Source: Streptomyces lydicus (lineage in GTDB: Bacteria; Actinomycetota; Actinomycetes; Streptomycetales; Streptomycetaceae). From it: a stretch of 64,000 bases of DNA. Where the stretch lies: the NCBI RefSeq assembly GCF_001729485.1, contig NZ_CP017157.1:5828001-5892000 (forward strand), given 5' to 3'. The translations under genes and the position numbers were made by a program. The notes under the pieces were generated by a model, which was not told the DNA's origin, did not search any database, and worked only from the letters and a program-made list of their open reading frames with translations. Shown here piece by piece: positions 51,373 to 60,312 of this stretch (its first letter is position 1; each line of letters starts with the position of its first letter).

Positions 51373-51493
51373 GGTGCGTCGCTCTCCTTCGCTCCGGCCC
51401 CGCGGCCGGCCTCCTGACCTCACTAGAGCGCAGACGCCGCCGCCCGGCCATCGGGGCGGCGGCGTTCGGCGTAGCGGGGGCGGCGGTGGCCGG

Positions 51494-52552
51494 TCAGCGG
51501 ACCTCGTGCGCCGTGCGGCGGTAGGTCGAGCGGCGGTCCTCGATGTCGGCCCAGCGGTCGCCGTAGATGTTCTCGGTGATGGCCGGCTCGCGCACGAAGT
51601 CGTGCGGGAAGCCCAGCTCCACCGCGCTCGCCCGGTCCAGCCGGGCCAGCGCGTCGGCGTCCAGCTCGACGTCGACGGCGGCGAGGTTGTCGGCGAGCTG
51701 GCTCTCCTTCGTCGCGCCGATGATCGGGACGATGTTGCCGGGCCGGCTGCGCAGCCAGGCCAGGGCCACCTGCGCCGGGCTCCAGCCGCCCTGCTCGGCG
51801 ACCTCCAGCACCGCGGTGACGGTCTCCTCCTCGTTCTGGTTGCGCGCGCCGGCCGGGGTGACGAGGTCCAGCCGGCCGGTCCCACCGCGCCGGTACTTGC
51901 CGGTCAGCTTGCCGGCCGCGAGCGGCGCCCAGGCCAGCACGGCCAGGTCGAAGGCGCGGGCCTGCGGCAGCAGCTCCCGCTCGGGCGTCCGCTCCAGCAG
52001 GTTGTAGCGCAGCTGCGAGCCGGCGAACGCGGTCCAGCCGCGCAGCTCGGCGAGGGTGTTGGCCTGCGCGATCTCCCAGGCCGGCCAGTCGGAGACCCCC
52101 ACGTACTGGACCTTTCCCGCCCGCACCACGTCATCGAGCGCCCGCATCACCTCCTCGACGGGGGTGAAGTTGTCCCGGGCGTGCACCCACAGCACGTCGA
52201 GGTGGTCGGTGCGCAGCCGGGCCAGGCTCTCCTCCACCGAACGGACCAGGTTCGTGCGGTGGTTGCCCGCCGCGTTCACCTCTCCCTTGTGGGTGGCGCA
52301 GGTGTACTTGCTGGCCAGGACGAAGCTGTCCCTGCGCCCTTCGAGCAGCTCGCCCAGGGTCCGCTCGGCGGTGCCCTCGGTGTAGTTGTTGGCGGTGTCG
52401 AGGAAGTTGCCCCCCGCGTCCGCGTAGGCGTCCAGAATCCGGCCACTGGTCTCCTTCGCGGTGCCCCACCCCCACTCCTCGCCGAAGGTCATGGTCCCCA
52501 GGCTCAGCTCGCTCACCCGCAGGCCGGTCTTGCCGAACAGTGTGTAGCGCAC
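51494..52552 (-). CDS. aldo/keto reductase
   Basis: A 352-residue TIM-barrel NADPH-dependent reductase. The catalytic tetrad is visible as Asp and Tyr in DTANNYTEG, Lys in LASKYTC and His in VLWVHARDN. The family C-terminal NADPH motif VPIIGATKESQL is present. It is of the YajO/Tas subclass by the start motif MRYTLFGKTGLRVSELSLGT. The GTG 52552 start follows AAGGG. An unusual MerR-type promoter precedes it, suggesting induction by an electrophile, redox or drug signal. Confidence 0.92.
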   Translation of the reverse strand: MRYTLFGKTGLRVSELSLGTMTFGEEWGWGTAKETSGRILDAYADAGGNFLDTANNYTEGTAERTLGELLEGRRDSFVLASKYTCATHKGEVNAAGNHRTNLVRSVEESLARLRTDHLDVLWVHARDNFTPVEEVMRALDDVVRAGKVQYVGVSDWPAWEIAQANTLAELRGWTAFAGSQLRYNLLERTPERELLPQARAFDLAVLAWAPLAAGKLTGKYRRGGTGRLDLVTPAGARNQNEEETVTAVLEVAEQGGWSPAQVALAWLRSRPGNIVPIIGATKESQLADNLAAVDVELDADALARLDRASAVELGFPHDFVREPAITENIYGDRWADIEDRRSTYRRTAHEVR

Positions 52553-52582
52553 GGTTTTTCCCTTCGCTCGTCGGTGCCTGCC

Positions 52583-52613
52583 ACGCTAGGAGTTGGAGCG
52601 CGCTCCAGCGCAA
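52583..52613 (-). promoter_or_regulatory. MerR-type promoter (19-bp spacer with central palindrome)
   Basis: On the minus strand: -35 TTGCGC (52613-52608), a 19-base spacer, then -10 TAGCGT (52588-52583). The spacer contains the perfect 14-bp palindrome TGGAGCGCGCTCCA (52594-52607). A 19-bp spacer holding the operator is the hallmark of MerR-family activation. No MerR gene lies in this window. Confidence 0.7.
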
Positions 52614-52618
52614 ACGAA

Positions 52619-52670
52619 ACGGCGGTACCTGCCCCGCACCTTCGGTCGGGTGCGGGGCAGGTACCGCCGT
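52619..52670 (-). terminator. terminator of the phospholipase C gene
   Basis: A 22-bp perfect stem (52619-52640 with 52649-52670) and eight-base loop, 31 bases after the phospholipase stop. Confidence 0.95.
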
Positions 52671-52701
52671 CGTGGTGCGGCGCCGGGCGTGCCGGGCCGG
52701 T

Positions 52702-54759
52702 TCAGCCGGTGATGATCGCCGGGTCGCTGACGCCCGGCCGGCCGTTCTCTACGTGGCCGGCGAACCGGCGCAGGAAGGTCTTGTCGGTGTCGGAGGTGAC
52801 CGACAGGTCGTACCAGCGCTTGCTGGCGCGCAGGTCGAAGGCGTGCTTGACGGTGGCGCCCGCGCGGACCGTGAAGGTCTCGTGCGCCCCGCCGTACGCC
52901 TGGGTGACGGTGAGGTGGCAGTCGGTGCCGGTGGGGTTGGTCAGGGTCAGCTCGATGCGGCCGGCGGTCGCGTCGTGGCGGGCCGTCACCTCGGGACCGG
53001 CCTTCTTGCCGTCGCCCTTGAAGGTGCGCAGGAAGCCGTTCGGGCCGAAGACCGTCAGGTCGTAGACGCCCTTGGAGTAGGCGGTGTTCCAGGTGTCGGA
53101 GAGCGTCTTGCCGGCCCCGGTGGTGTACGTCCAGGGGCCGTCGGTCCGGTTGCCGGCGGTGACGGTGAAGCAGGCGCCGGCCTTGGCCCCGGCGCTGAAG
53201 GTGAGCGAGAAGCGGCCGGTGGAGGCAGTCCCCTTGCCGTCGACGAGCGGCGCGTACGGCAGCGGGCGGGACGGGCGGGAGCCCCGCTCCTGCTTGGGCA
53301 GCACGGGGTTGGCGGGCGGCTTGGGCACGTAGCTGTCGTGCCGGTCCTTGTCCGGCGGCTGGTAGCCGTCGGTGGCCGGGAGCGCGGCCGGCTTGGTGTT
53401 CTCCAGGCCGAAGTCGAACGCGGAGGTCAGATCGCCGCAGATGGCGCGCCGCCACGGCGAGATGTTCGGCTCGTGGACGCCGAAGCGGCGCTCCAGGAAC
53501 CGGATGATGGAGGTGTGGTCGAAGGTCTCGGAGCAGACGTAGCCGCCGGTGCTCCAGGGCGAGACGACCAGCATCGGCACGCGCTGGCCCAGGCCGTAGG
53601 GGCCGGCGGCGTAGGTGGCGTTGCCGGGGAAGTGGTCGAGCGCGGTGTCCACGGTGGACAGGCCCTGGTCGGCGGAGGCCGGCGGGAACGGCGGGACGAT
53701 GTGGTCGAAGTAGCCGTCGTTCTCGTCGTACGTGATGAACAGGGCGGTCTTGCTCCACACCTCGGGGTTGGCGGTGAGCGCGTCCAGGACCTGGGAGACG
53801 TACCAGGCTCCGTAGTTGGCCGGCCAGTTGGGGTGCTCGGAGAAGGCTTCGGGCGCCGCGATCCAGGAGACCTGCGGCAGCTTGCCGGCCTTCACATCGG
53901 CCTTGAGCCGGTCGAAGTAGCCGTCGCCCTGCTTGGCGTTGGTGCCGGTGCGGGCCTTGTCGTAGAGCGGGTCACCGGGCTTGGCGTTGCGGTACTGGTC
54001 GAAGAAGAGCAGCGAGTTGTCGCCGTAGTTGCCGCGGTAGGCGTCGTCGATCCAGCCCCACTTGCCGTTCGCGTCCAGGCCGTCGCCGATGTCCTGGTAG
54101 ATCTTCCAGGAGACCCCGGCCTTCTGCAGCCGCTCCGGGTACGTCGTCCAGCTGTAGCCCGCTTCCTCGTTGCCGAGGACCGGGCCGCCGCCCGAGCCGT
54201 CGTTGCCGACGTGGCCCGAGAACATGTAGTAGCGGTTGGGGTCGGTGGCGCCGATGATCGAACAGTGGTAGGCGTCACAGATGGTGAAGGCGTCCGCGAG
54301 CGCGTAGTGGAACGGGATGTCCTTGCGGGTCAGATAGGCCATCGTCCCGGTGCCCTTGGCCGGGATCCAGTTGTCGTAGTTGCCGTTGTTCCACGCTTTG
54401 TGGCCGCCCGCCCAGTCGTGGTTGAGGCCCTCGATGAACTGCATGCCGAGGTCGTCCGCGTCGGGGTGGTAGGGCAGCACGTCCTTGCCGCCGTCGGGCT
54501 GGTGCCAGACGGACTTGCCGCTTTCGAGGGTGACCGGGCGCGGGTCACCGAAGCCGCGTACGCCCTTCAGCGAGCCGAAGTAGTGATCGAAGGAACGGTT
54601 CTCCTGCATCAGCACGACGACGTGCTCGACGTCGTTGAGCGAGCCGGAGGTCCGCTTGGCGGGGATGGCCGCGGCGCGGGCGATGCTGCTGGACAGCGCC
54701 GAGACGCCCGCGGTGGCGCCGGCGATCTGGAGGAAACGCCGCCGGTTGAGTTCAGGCAT
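52702..54759 (-). CDS. phosphocholine-specific phospholipase C, Tat-secreted
   Basis: A 685-residue secreted enzyme that splits phosphatidylcholine. The twin-arginine signal is NRRRFLQIAGATAG, as usual for this family. The catalytic phosphoesterase domain has HVVVLMQENRSFDHYFGSL near the start and later TDPNRYYMFSGH, and ENDGYFDHIVPP. Two C-terminal beta domains (bacterial PLC C-terminal type) follow, ending with DKTFLRRFAGHVENG. The start is ATG 54759 by the Tat motif; the frame extends to 54831. It is probably phosphate-regulated by analogy, but I found no clear Pho box. It is monocistronic, with a long terminator. Confidence 0.93.
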   Translation of the reverse strand: MPELNRRRFLQIAGATAGVSALSSSIARAAAIPAKRTSGSLNDVEHVVVLMQENRSFDHYFGSLKGVRGFGDPRPVTLESGKSVWHQPDGGKDVLPYHPDADDLGMQFIEGLNHDWAGGHKAWNNGNYDNWIPAKGTGTMAYLTRKDIPFHYALADAFTICDAYHCSIIGATDPNRYYMFSGHVGNDGSGGGPVLGNEEAGYSWTTYPERLQKAGVSWKIYQDIGDGLDANGKWGWIDDAYRGNYGDNSLLFFDQYRNAKPGDPLYDKARTGTNAKQGDGYFDRLKADVKAGKLPQVSWIAAPEAFSEHPNWPANYGAWYVSQVLDALTANPEVWSKTALFITYDENDGYFDHIVPPFPPASADQGLSTVDTALDHFPGNATYAAGPYGLGQRVPMLVVSPWSTGGYVCSETFDHTSIIRFLERRFGVHEPNISPWRRAICGDLTSAFDFGLENTKPAALPATDGYQPPDKDRHDSYVPKPPANPVLPKQERGSRPSRPLPYAPLVDGKGTASTGRFSLTFSAGAKAGACFTVTAGNRTDGPWTYTTGAGKTLSDTWNTAYSKGVYDLTVFGPNGFLRTFKGDGKKAGPEVTARHDATAGRIELTLTNPTGTDCHLTVTQAYGGAHETFTVRAGATVKHAFDLRASKRWYDLSVTSDTDKTFLRRFAGHVENGRPGVSDPAIITG

Positions 54760-55145
54760 GAGTCTGGGAACCTCTTCGCATGTGGGGAATTCGCGGTCGG
54801 GGACGGGCTTCACGCTCGTGTGAGGAGACAACGGTCAGCAGAGTGTTCCAAGAGGAACGAGTGCCAGGGAAGGGGGGATGTCACACGGATGACCCATCGC
54901 GGTACGCATGACGAACTCCCTGGTGGGGAGGTTGCGTGGCACTCCGGCCGGAACATTTCGGGCAACCTGCGCGGGCCGGGTCAAGACGGCGGCCGGTACG
55001 TGGCAGCGCCCGGCGCGGTGATCACGGGGCGGGTGCGCGCTCCGGCCCCGTCCGGCCGCGGGCACGGCGAAAGGGCGGGTGTCCGCCCCGCCGTTGCCGG
55101 CCGGGGCGGACACCCGCCCTGAGACTTCGCGTTATTGGTGGTGCG
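54760..55145. other. 386-bp intergenic region upstream of phospholipase C
   Basis: It contains the terminator of the preceding HATPase gene (55072-55120, a perfect 19-bp stem) and the leader and promoter of the phospholipase gene. No convincing Pho-box repeats or -10/-35 pair was seen. Confidence 0.5.
55072..55120 (-). terminator. terminator of the HATPase gene
   Basis: A 19-bp perfect stem, AGGGCGGGTGTCCGCCCCG (55072-55090) with its complement (55102-55120), and 11-base loop, 25 bases after the HATPase stop. Confidence 0.92.
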
Positions 55146-55691
55146 TCAGGCGCAGGTCACCACCGGTGAGGCCGCCGCGGCCGGTCCGGCGGCGGCGACC
55201 TCGGGCACCGGGACGAGCGGCTCGACGGGGAGGACCGGCGGCACCGCCGGCTGGCCCTTGGCGTCGGGCACGCTGCGCAGCGGCGTGGGGGCGGTCAGCG
55301 GGACCTTGCGGGTCGCCTCGACCCGGCGGGTGAACCAGATGACCTTGCCGTCGGGGGTGCCGCAGGTGCCCCAACTGTCGCTCAGCGCCGCCACCCTGGA
55401 CAGTCCGCCGCCGGCGGCGCTGGAGAGCTTCGGCAGCCGCGGGCCCTCGTCGGCGACGGACGCCGTGAGGTGGCGGCCGGACCAGCGGAGTTCGACGACG
55501 CAGGGGGCGTCCGGGCCGATATGGCGATGGACGTTGGTCAGGAGTTCCGCCACTCCCCGGCACACGGGCTCGGTATGGAGCTCAAGGCTCCAATATCGCA
55601 GGTGCGCGGCCAGGATCCGCTGGATCTGCGGCACGCGCTCCGCCGAAGCGTGCAGTTCGACCGTGTAGTGCCGGTCGCTGGGAAGTGTCAT
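55146..55691 (-). CDS. RsbW-like ATP-binding (HATPase_c) regulatory protein
   Basis: A 181-residue protein. The GHKL ATPase fold covers residues 5-115: N-box VCRGVAELLTNVHRH, G1 box VADEGPRLPKL, then GGGLSRVAALSDSWGT and a Pro/Val/Ala-rich tail of ~55 residues. Such proteins are anti-sigma-like kinases in partner-switch systems and resemble the C-terminal module of the SpoIIE-type proteins in this window. The start is ATG 55691 because GAGGAG lies seven bases upstream; the frame opens further, to 55754. It stands alone, with its partner antagonist elsewhere. Confidence 0.87.
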   Translation of the reverse strand: MTLPSDRHYTVELHASAERVPQIQRILAAHLRYWSLELHTEPVCRGVAELLTNVHRHIGPDAPCVVELRWSGRHLTASVADEGPRLPKLSSAAGGGLSRVAALSDSWGTCGTPDGKVIWFTRRVEATRKVPLTAPTPLRSVPDAKGQPAVPPVLPVEPLVPVPEVAAAGPAAAASPVVTCA

Positions 55692-55854
55692 GTCGTGGCT
55701 CCTCACCGCGAGGCTCACGCCCTTCACCTCGTTGGACCAACGAACCCCGAACACGAAGAGTGAGCATTTATCACGTATGGGTCATTTGTCATGGTGACCC
55801 GGCGGCGGGGGTTCCGCAACCGATCGTGAGGTGCCGGAGTCCGGGCGCTCGGCC

Positions 55855-55885
55855 GGTCCTGCCGCCTCACAGGTGCGGCAGGACC
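55855..55885 (-). terminator. terminator overlapping the molybdenum-subunit stop codon
   Basis: GGTCCTGCCGC (55855-55865) pairs with GCGGCAGGACC (55875-55885). The loop includes the TGA of the downstream gene end at 55867-55869, so the stem forms inside the last codons. Confidence 0.75.
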
Positions 55886-57978
55886 TTGTCCGGGGTCAGC
55901 GGGAGGTCGCGCAGCCGGGCACCGGTGGCGTGCCACACGGCGTTGCCGATGGCCGCCGCGGTACCGACGATGCCGATCTCGCCGATGCCCTTGCTGCCCA
56001 TGGGGTTGAGGTGCGGATCCTCCTCGTCGAGCCAGTGCGCCTCGATCCGCAGGACGTCGGCGCAGGCCGGCACGTGGTAGGAGGCCAGATCGCGTTCCGC
56101 GAAGTCGCCGAAGGCGGGGTCCAGGCTGCTGCCCTCCATCAGCGCCATGCCCAGCCCCATCGTCATGCCGCCGGTGAACTGGGAGCGCGCCGTACGGGGG
56201 TTGAGGATCCGGCCGGCCGCGTAGACGCCCGTCAGCCGGCGCACCCGCACCTCGCCGGTGACGGTGTCGACCTGCACCTCGGCGAAGGTGGCGCCGAAGG
56301 AGTGCCGGGAGTAGGGGGACCGCTCGGACGTCTCCTGGCGGGTGTCCGCGGTGACCGTGAAGCCGTCCGACGGGAGCGGCCCCACGTGGTCCCGCAGCCG
56401 GGCCCGCAGCGCCGTGCACGCCTTGTGGACCGCCCAGCCCCAGGAGCCCGTGCCCGCCGAACCACCGGCCAGCATCGCCGGCGGCAGATCGCTGCTGCCG
56501 ATCTCCACGCCGACCCGCTCCTCCGGCACGCCCAGCGCGGCGGCGGCGACCTGCGCGAGCGTGGTGCGGGCGCCGGTGCCGATGTCGGTGGCGTTGATGC
56601 GGACGCGGAAGCCGCCGTCCGCGGCGGCGTGCGCCTCGGCTGCGGAGGCGACGATCAGGACGGGATAGGTGGCCGAGGCGACGCCGGTTCCCAGCAGCAG
56701 CCGCCCCTCCCGCCGTACGCCCGGGCGCGGGTCCCGCGGCTGCCAGCCGAAGCGCTCGGCGCCCTCCCGCAGACAGCCCACGAGGTGCCGGCTGCTGAAG
56801 GCGCGGTCGGAGTCCGGCTCGGTGTCCGGTTCGTTGCGCATCCGCAGCTCGACGGGGTCGAGGTCGAGGGCGACGGCCAGTTCGTCGAGGGCCGACTCCA
56901 GGGCGTACATCCCGGGTGCCTCGCCCGGGGCCCGCATCCAGGAGGGCGTCGGCACGTCGAGCGGCGCGACCCGGTGCGTGGTACGGCTGTTGGGCGAGGT
57001 GTACATCATGCGCCCGGGCACCGCGGCCTGCTCGACGAACTCGGTGACGGTCGAGGTATGGGTGACGCTCTCGTGGGCGAGGGCGGTGAGGACGCCGTCC
57101 CTGCCCGCCCCGAGGCGGACGCGCTGGAGGGTGGGCGCGCGGTGGCCGACGACCGCGGGCATCTCCCGTCGCGGCAGGGCGAGTTTGACCGGCCGGCCGG
57201 TGTGCCGCGCGGCCATCGCCGCCAGCACGGCCTGCGGCCGGGTCGTCCCCTTGGATCCGAAGCCGCCGCCGACGTGCTCGGAGACGACGGTGACCTCGCT
57301 CTTCTCCAGCTTGAACAGCGCGGCGAGGTCCTCGCACACCTTCGTGGAGCCCTGGCTCGCGTCATGGACGGTGAGGTGGCCGTCGCTCCACCAGGCGGTG
57401 GCGGCGTGCGGCTCCATGGGGTGGTTGTGCAGCGGCGGCACGGTGTAGCGGACGTCGACGGTGACCGGGGCGTCGGCGAACGCCGCGTCGAAGTCGCCGC
57501 GCTCCCGGGTCGCCGGATAGCCGCCGTTGACCGTCTCCGGCTCGTACAGCCGCGGATGCCCGGTGGTCAGCTCCACGTCGTGCTCCTCCGTCGCGTAGCT
57601 GACCCGGACCGTGTCGGCGGCGGCGCGGGCGGCTTCGAGACTGTCGGCGACGGCGAGCGCGACGTACCAGCCGCGGTGCGGCACCCGGTCCTCCTGAAGG
57701 ACCAGCAGCGTCGGATCGTCGGCGGTCGCGAGGCGGGGCGCGTTCTCGTGCGTCAGCACCGCGCACACGCCCGGCAGGGTGAGCGCCTCCGTGGTGTCCA
57801 CGGCGGTGACCCGGCCGCGGGCCACGGTGGCCGGCACCGGCCAGGCGTAGGCGCAGTCAGGTGGGGTGTGTTCGGCGGCGTAGCGTGCGGCGCCGGTGAC
57901 CTTCTCGCGTCCTTCACGGCGGACGAGGGGCGCGCCCAGGGGGTACGGGGGCGGGCCTGCGGGGAAGTGCGGATTCAT
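55867..57978 (-). CDS. xanthine dehydrogenase/aldehyde oxidoreductase family, molybdenum cofactor subunit
   Basis: A 703-residue catalytic subunit of a three-part molybdenum hydroxylase (YagR/PaoC type). Molybdopterin-binding and catalytic motifs include VGGGFGSKGTT, APGEAPGMYALESALDELA and the C-terminal SKGIGEIGIVG, whose Glu is the catalytic base. No signal peptide is present, so it is cytosolic. It is the last gene of an operon (2Fe-2S, FAD, Mo), 26 bp after the FAD gene, with AAGGA before ATG 57978. The substrate could be an aldehyde or a nitrogen heterocycle; sequence alone does not tell. Confidence 0.92.
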   Translation of the reverse strand: MNPHFPAGPPPYPLGAPLVRREGREKVTGAARYAAEHTPPDCAYAWPVPATVARGRVTAVDTTEALTLPGVCAVLTHENAPRLATADDPTLLVLQEDRVPHRGWYVALAVADSLEAARAAADTVRVSYATEEHDVELTTGHPRLYEPETVNGGYPATRERGDFDAAFADAPVTVDVRYTVPPLHNHPMEPHAATAWWSDGHLTVHDASQGSTKVCEDLAALFKLEKSEVTVVSEHVGGGFGSKGTTRPQAVLAAMAARHTGRPVKLALPRREMPAVVGHRAPTLQRVRLGAGRDGVLTALAHESVTHTSTVTEFVEQAAVPGRMMYTSPNSRTTHRVAPLDVPTPSWMRAPGEAPGMYALESALDELAVALDLDPVELRMRNEPDTEPDSDRAFSSRHLVGCLREGAERFGWQPRDPRPGVRREGRLLLGTGVASATYPVLIVASAAEAHAAADGGFRVRINATDIGTGARTTLAQVAAAALGVPEERVGVEIGSSDLPPAMLAGGSAGTGSWGWAVHKACTALRARLRDHVGPLPSDGFTVTADTRQETSERSPYSRHSFGATFAEVQVDTVTGEVRVRRLTGVYAAGRILNPRTARSQFTGGMTMGLGMALMEGSSLDPAFGDFAERDLASYHVPACADVLRIEAHWLDEEDPHLNPMGSKGIGEIGIVGTAAAIGNAVWHATGARLRDLPLTPDKVLPHL

Positions 57979-58004
57979 GGGGCGAGTCCTTCGGGTGGGA
58001 GCGG

Positions 58005-59030
58005 TCAGGCCGGCCGGGCCGGGCCCGGAGCTGCCGGATCCGCGGTCTCGGGATCGGCCAGGTCCGTCAGCACGCCGACGGCGAGATTGCGGGCCAGCGG
58101 GACCTTGAAGCCGTTGTCGCGCAGCGGTCGGGCGGCGGCGAGTTCGGCCTCGGCGGCGCGGGCGAAGGTTTCTTCGGTGGCGGGGGCGCCCTGGAGCACC
58201 TCCTCGGCCGCGCGGGCGCGCCAGGGCCGGTGCGCGAGCCCGCCGAAGGCCAGCGCGGCCCGCCGTACGACACCGTCCCGTACGTCCAGTACGGCGCCGA
58301 CGGAGACCAGCGCGAAGGCGTACGAGGCGCGGTCGCGGGCCTTGCGGTAGCGCGAGCGGGTGCCGGTGGCCACCGGCGGGAGCTGGACGGCGGTGAGCAG
58401 TTCGCCGGGCCGGATCACGGTGTCCTGCTCCGGGTGGTCGGCCGGCAGCCGGTGGAAGTCGGTGGCCGGCACACTGCGTTCGCCGTCGGGGCCGTGCAGG
58501 TGAACGGTGGCGTCCAGGGCCGCCAGCGCGACCGCCATGTCCGACGGCTGGGTGGCGACGCAGTGCTGGGAGTGGCCGAGTACGGCGAGGTCGCGATGGA
58601 CGCCCTCGCGGGCCGGGCAGCCGGTGCCCGGGAGGCGTTTGTTGCAGGGCTTGGAGGTGTCCTGGAAGTACAGGCAGCGGGTGCGCTGGAGGAGGTTGCC
58701 GCCGGTGGTCGCGGTGTTGCGCAGCTGCCCGGAGGCACCGGCCAGCAGCGACTGCGACAGCACGGGATAGCGCTCGCGCACGGGGACGGACGCGGCGAGG
58801 TCGCTGTTGCGGACCATCGCGCCGATCCGCACTCCCCCGTCCGGCAGCTCCTCGATGCGGTCCAGCGGCAGCCGTGTGACGTCGATGAGCGTCCGCGGCT
58901 CCACGACGCCCAGCTTCATCAGGTCGACGAGGTTGGTGCCCCCGGCCAGGAACCGGGCCCCGGGGTGCTCGCCGGCGGCGCGTACCGCCTCCTCGACGCT
59001 GCTCACGCGGAGGTATCCGAACGGTTTCAC
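58005..59030 (-). CDS. FAD-binding subunit of molybdenum hydroxylase
   Basis: A 341-residue FAD subunit of the YagS type. The FAD motifs are RFLAGGTNLVDLMKLGVVEP and TGGNLLQRTRCLYFQDT, the latter with extra Cys residues (CLYFQDTSKPCNKR, and GTGCPAREG) that in related proteins bind a 4Fe-4S cluster. The start is GTG 59030, which overlaps the stop of the 2Fe-2S gene (GTGA at 59027-59030). It passes electrons between the iron-sulfur and outside acceptor sides of the complex. Confidence 0.92.
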   Translation of the reverse strand: MKPFGYLRVSSVEEAVRAAGEHPGARFLAGGTNLVDLMKLGVVEPRTLIDVTRLPLDRIEELPDGGVRIGAMVRNSDLAASVPVRERYPVLSQSLLAGASGQLRNTATTGGNLLQRTRCLYFQDTSKPCNKRLPGTGCPAREGVHRDLAVLGHSQHCVATQPSDMAVALAALDATVHLHGPDGERSVPATDFHRLPADHPEQDTVIRPGELLTAVQLPPVATGTRSRYRKARDRASYAFALVSVGAVLDVRDGVVRRAALAFGGLAHRPWRARAAEEVLQGAPATEETFARAAEAELAAARPLRDNGFKVPLARNLAVGVLTDLADPETADPAAPGPARPA

Positions 59031-59608
59031 GAGGACACCCCCTGTCCCGGGCGGCCGGCCGCGGCGGCCGCGGCGACGTCCTCGACCGCTTCGACGATCC
59101 GCGGGTAGGCGCCGCAGCGGCAGAGGTTGCCGCTCATCCGCTCGCGGATCTCGTCGGTGCTCAGCTCCACCGGGGCCGTGGGGTCCGCGGTGGCCGGGGT
59201 GACGTGGGACGGGAAGCCGTCGGCCACCTCCCGCAGCATCCCGACGGCCGAACAGATCTGGCCCGGGGTGCAGTAGCCGCACTGCAGGGCGTCCCGTTCC
59301 AGGAACGCCGCTTGCAGCGGGTGCAGCCGCTCGCCCTCCGCCAGGCCCTCGACGGTGGTGATCTGCCGCTCCTCCTGCGCCACGGCCAGCAGCAGGCAGC
59401 TGTTGGCGCGCCGGCCGTCGACGAGCACCGTGCAGGCGCCGCACTGGCCGTGGTCGCAGCCCTTCTTGGCGCCGATCAGACCGAGGTGCTCACGGAGCAC
59501 GTCCAGCAGGGTGGTCCGGTGGTCCAGGGTCAGCCGCTGCGGTGTGCCGTTGATGTGCAGCACGAGCGCGGAGCGCTGCTCGGCCGCCGGCTGGTTGGTG
59601 GGCTCCAC
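59027..59608 (-). CDS. 2Fe-2S subunit of molybdenum hydroxylase
   Basis: A 193-residue iron-sulfur subunit of the YagT type, without the Tat signal some relatives have. The first cluster uses [10 protein letters not shown] and a later Cys (RANSCLLL); the second uses [10 protein letters not shown] and [13 protein letters not shown] start at GTG 59608, with AAAGG nine bases upstream; the frame runs much further upstream without support. It is the first gene of the operon. Confidence 0.93.
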   Translation of the reverse strand: MEPTNQPAAEQRSALVLHINGTPQRLTLDHRTTLLDVLREHLGLIGAKKGCDHGQCGACTVLVDGRRANSCLLLAVAQEERQITTVEGLAEGERLHPLQAAFLERDALQCGYCTPGQICSAVGMLREVADGFPSHVTPATADPTAPVELSTDEIRERMSGNLCRCGAYPRIVEAVEDVAAAAAAGRPGQGVSS

Positions 59609-59706
59609 TCGCTCATACCTTTCGACGCGGGTCGTGTACCTGCCTGCCTGCCACCCCCACCGCCCACCCGCCGTGCCCACGGGCCCGGGGCCCGTCCGCA
59701 CACGCT

Positions 59707-60093
59707 CTAGCGGCCTTCCAGACGCAGTTCGACCTCCTTCTCCTGGTCTCCGGCAGCCATTCCGAGAACGTGCACCGTGAACGCCGGCCCCAGGGCCTTG
59801 ATCAGCTGGTCGACCGCCCAGTAGCCGCCCTGGAGGCTGACCAGCACCGGTGCGGTCAGCCGCCGGGGCTCGGCCTGCTCCTTGATCTCGCTGACGTCGA
59901 AGGTCGAGGTCCACACGGTCGCCCCCGGCCCCGACATCTCCTCGGGCACGTCGTCGGCGGACCGGTCGGAGCTGAAGGAGGTGCGCAGTGCGCTGAAGAC
60001 GGCGTGCGCGTCCTGCGCGGCACAGCTCTCCAGCTCCACCACCACCTCGGCCGATACGTGTTCCGTGTGCGATGCCTGTTCCGCGCTGTTCAC
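59707..60093 (-). CDS. hypothetical cytosolic protein
   Basis: A 128-residue protein with a polar N-terminus, a helix ([16 protein letters not shown]), then strands [12 protein letters not shown] and [22 protein letters not shown] and a charged end. No signal, Cys or known motif. The start is GTG 60093 after GGAAGG. It lies 98 bp upstream of the molybdenum hydroxylase operon on the same strand, so it may be part of that unit, but no functional link is visible. Confidence 0.65.
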   Translation of the reverse strand: MNSAEQASHTEHVSAEVVVELESCAAQDAHAVFSALRTSFSSDRSADDVPEEMSGPGATVWTSTFDVSEIKEQAEPRRLTAPVLVSLQGGYWAVDQLIKALGPAFTVHVLGMAAGDQEKEVELRLEGR

Positions 60094-60312
60094 TGTGGGG
60101 CCTTCCTCTGGGACCTTCCTCCGGCTGCCGGACGTTTCCAGGCTCGCCCCCCGGCCGGGTGTGTGCGACCCGAGGCTCGAACGAGTGGTGTGAACGGGCG
60201 CACCGGCGCACCTCACCACGCGACCATTACGCTGAGTAGTCGAGGTGAGCGCTGCGTCACGCCCTACGTCAACGCGCCGGAGCAGAACCGGACCCGACCG
60301 GCGGGACGGGGG

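Noticed and set aside
54760..55145. Pho boxes upstream of phospholipase C
   Set aside because: Phosphate control would be expected, but no pair of GTTCACC-like 11-bp repeats could be placed.
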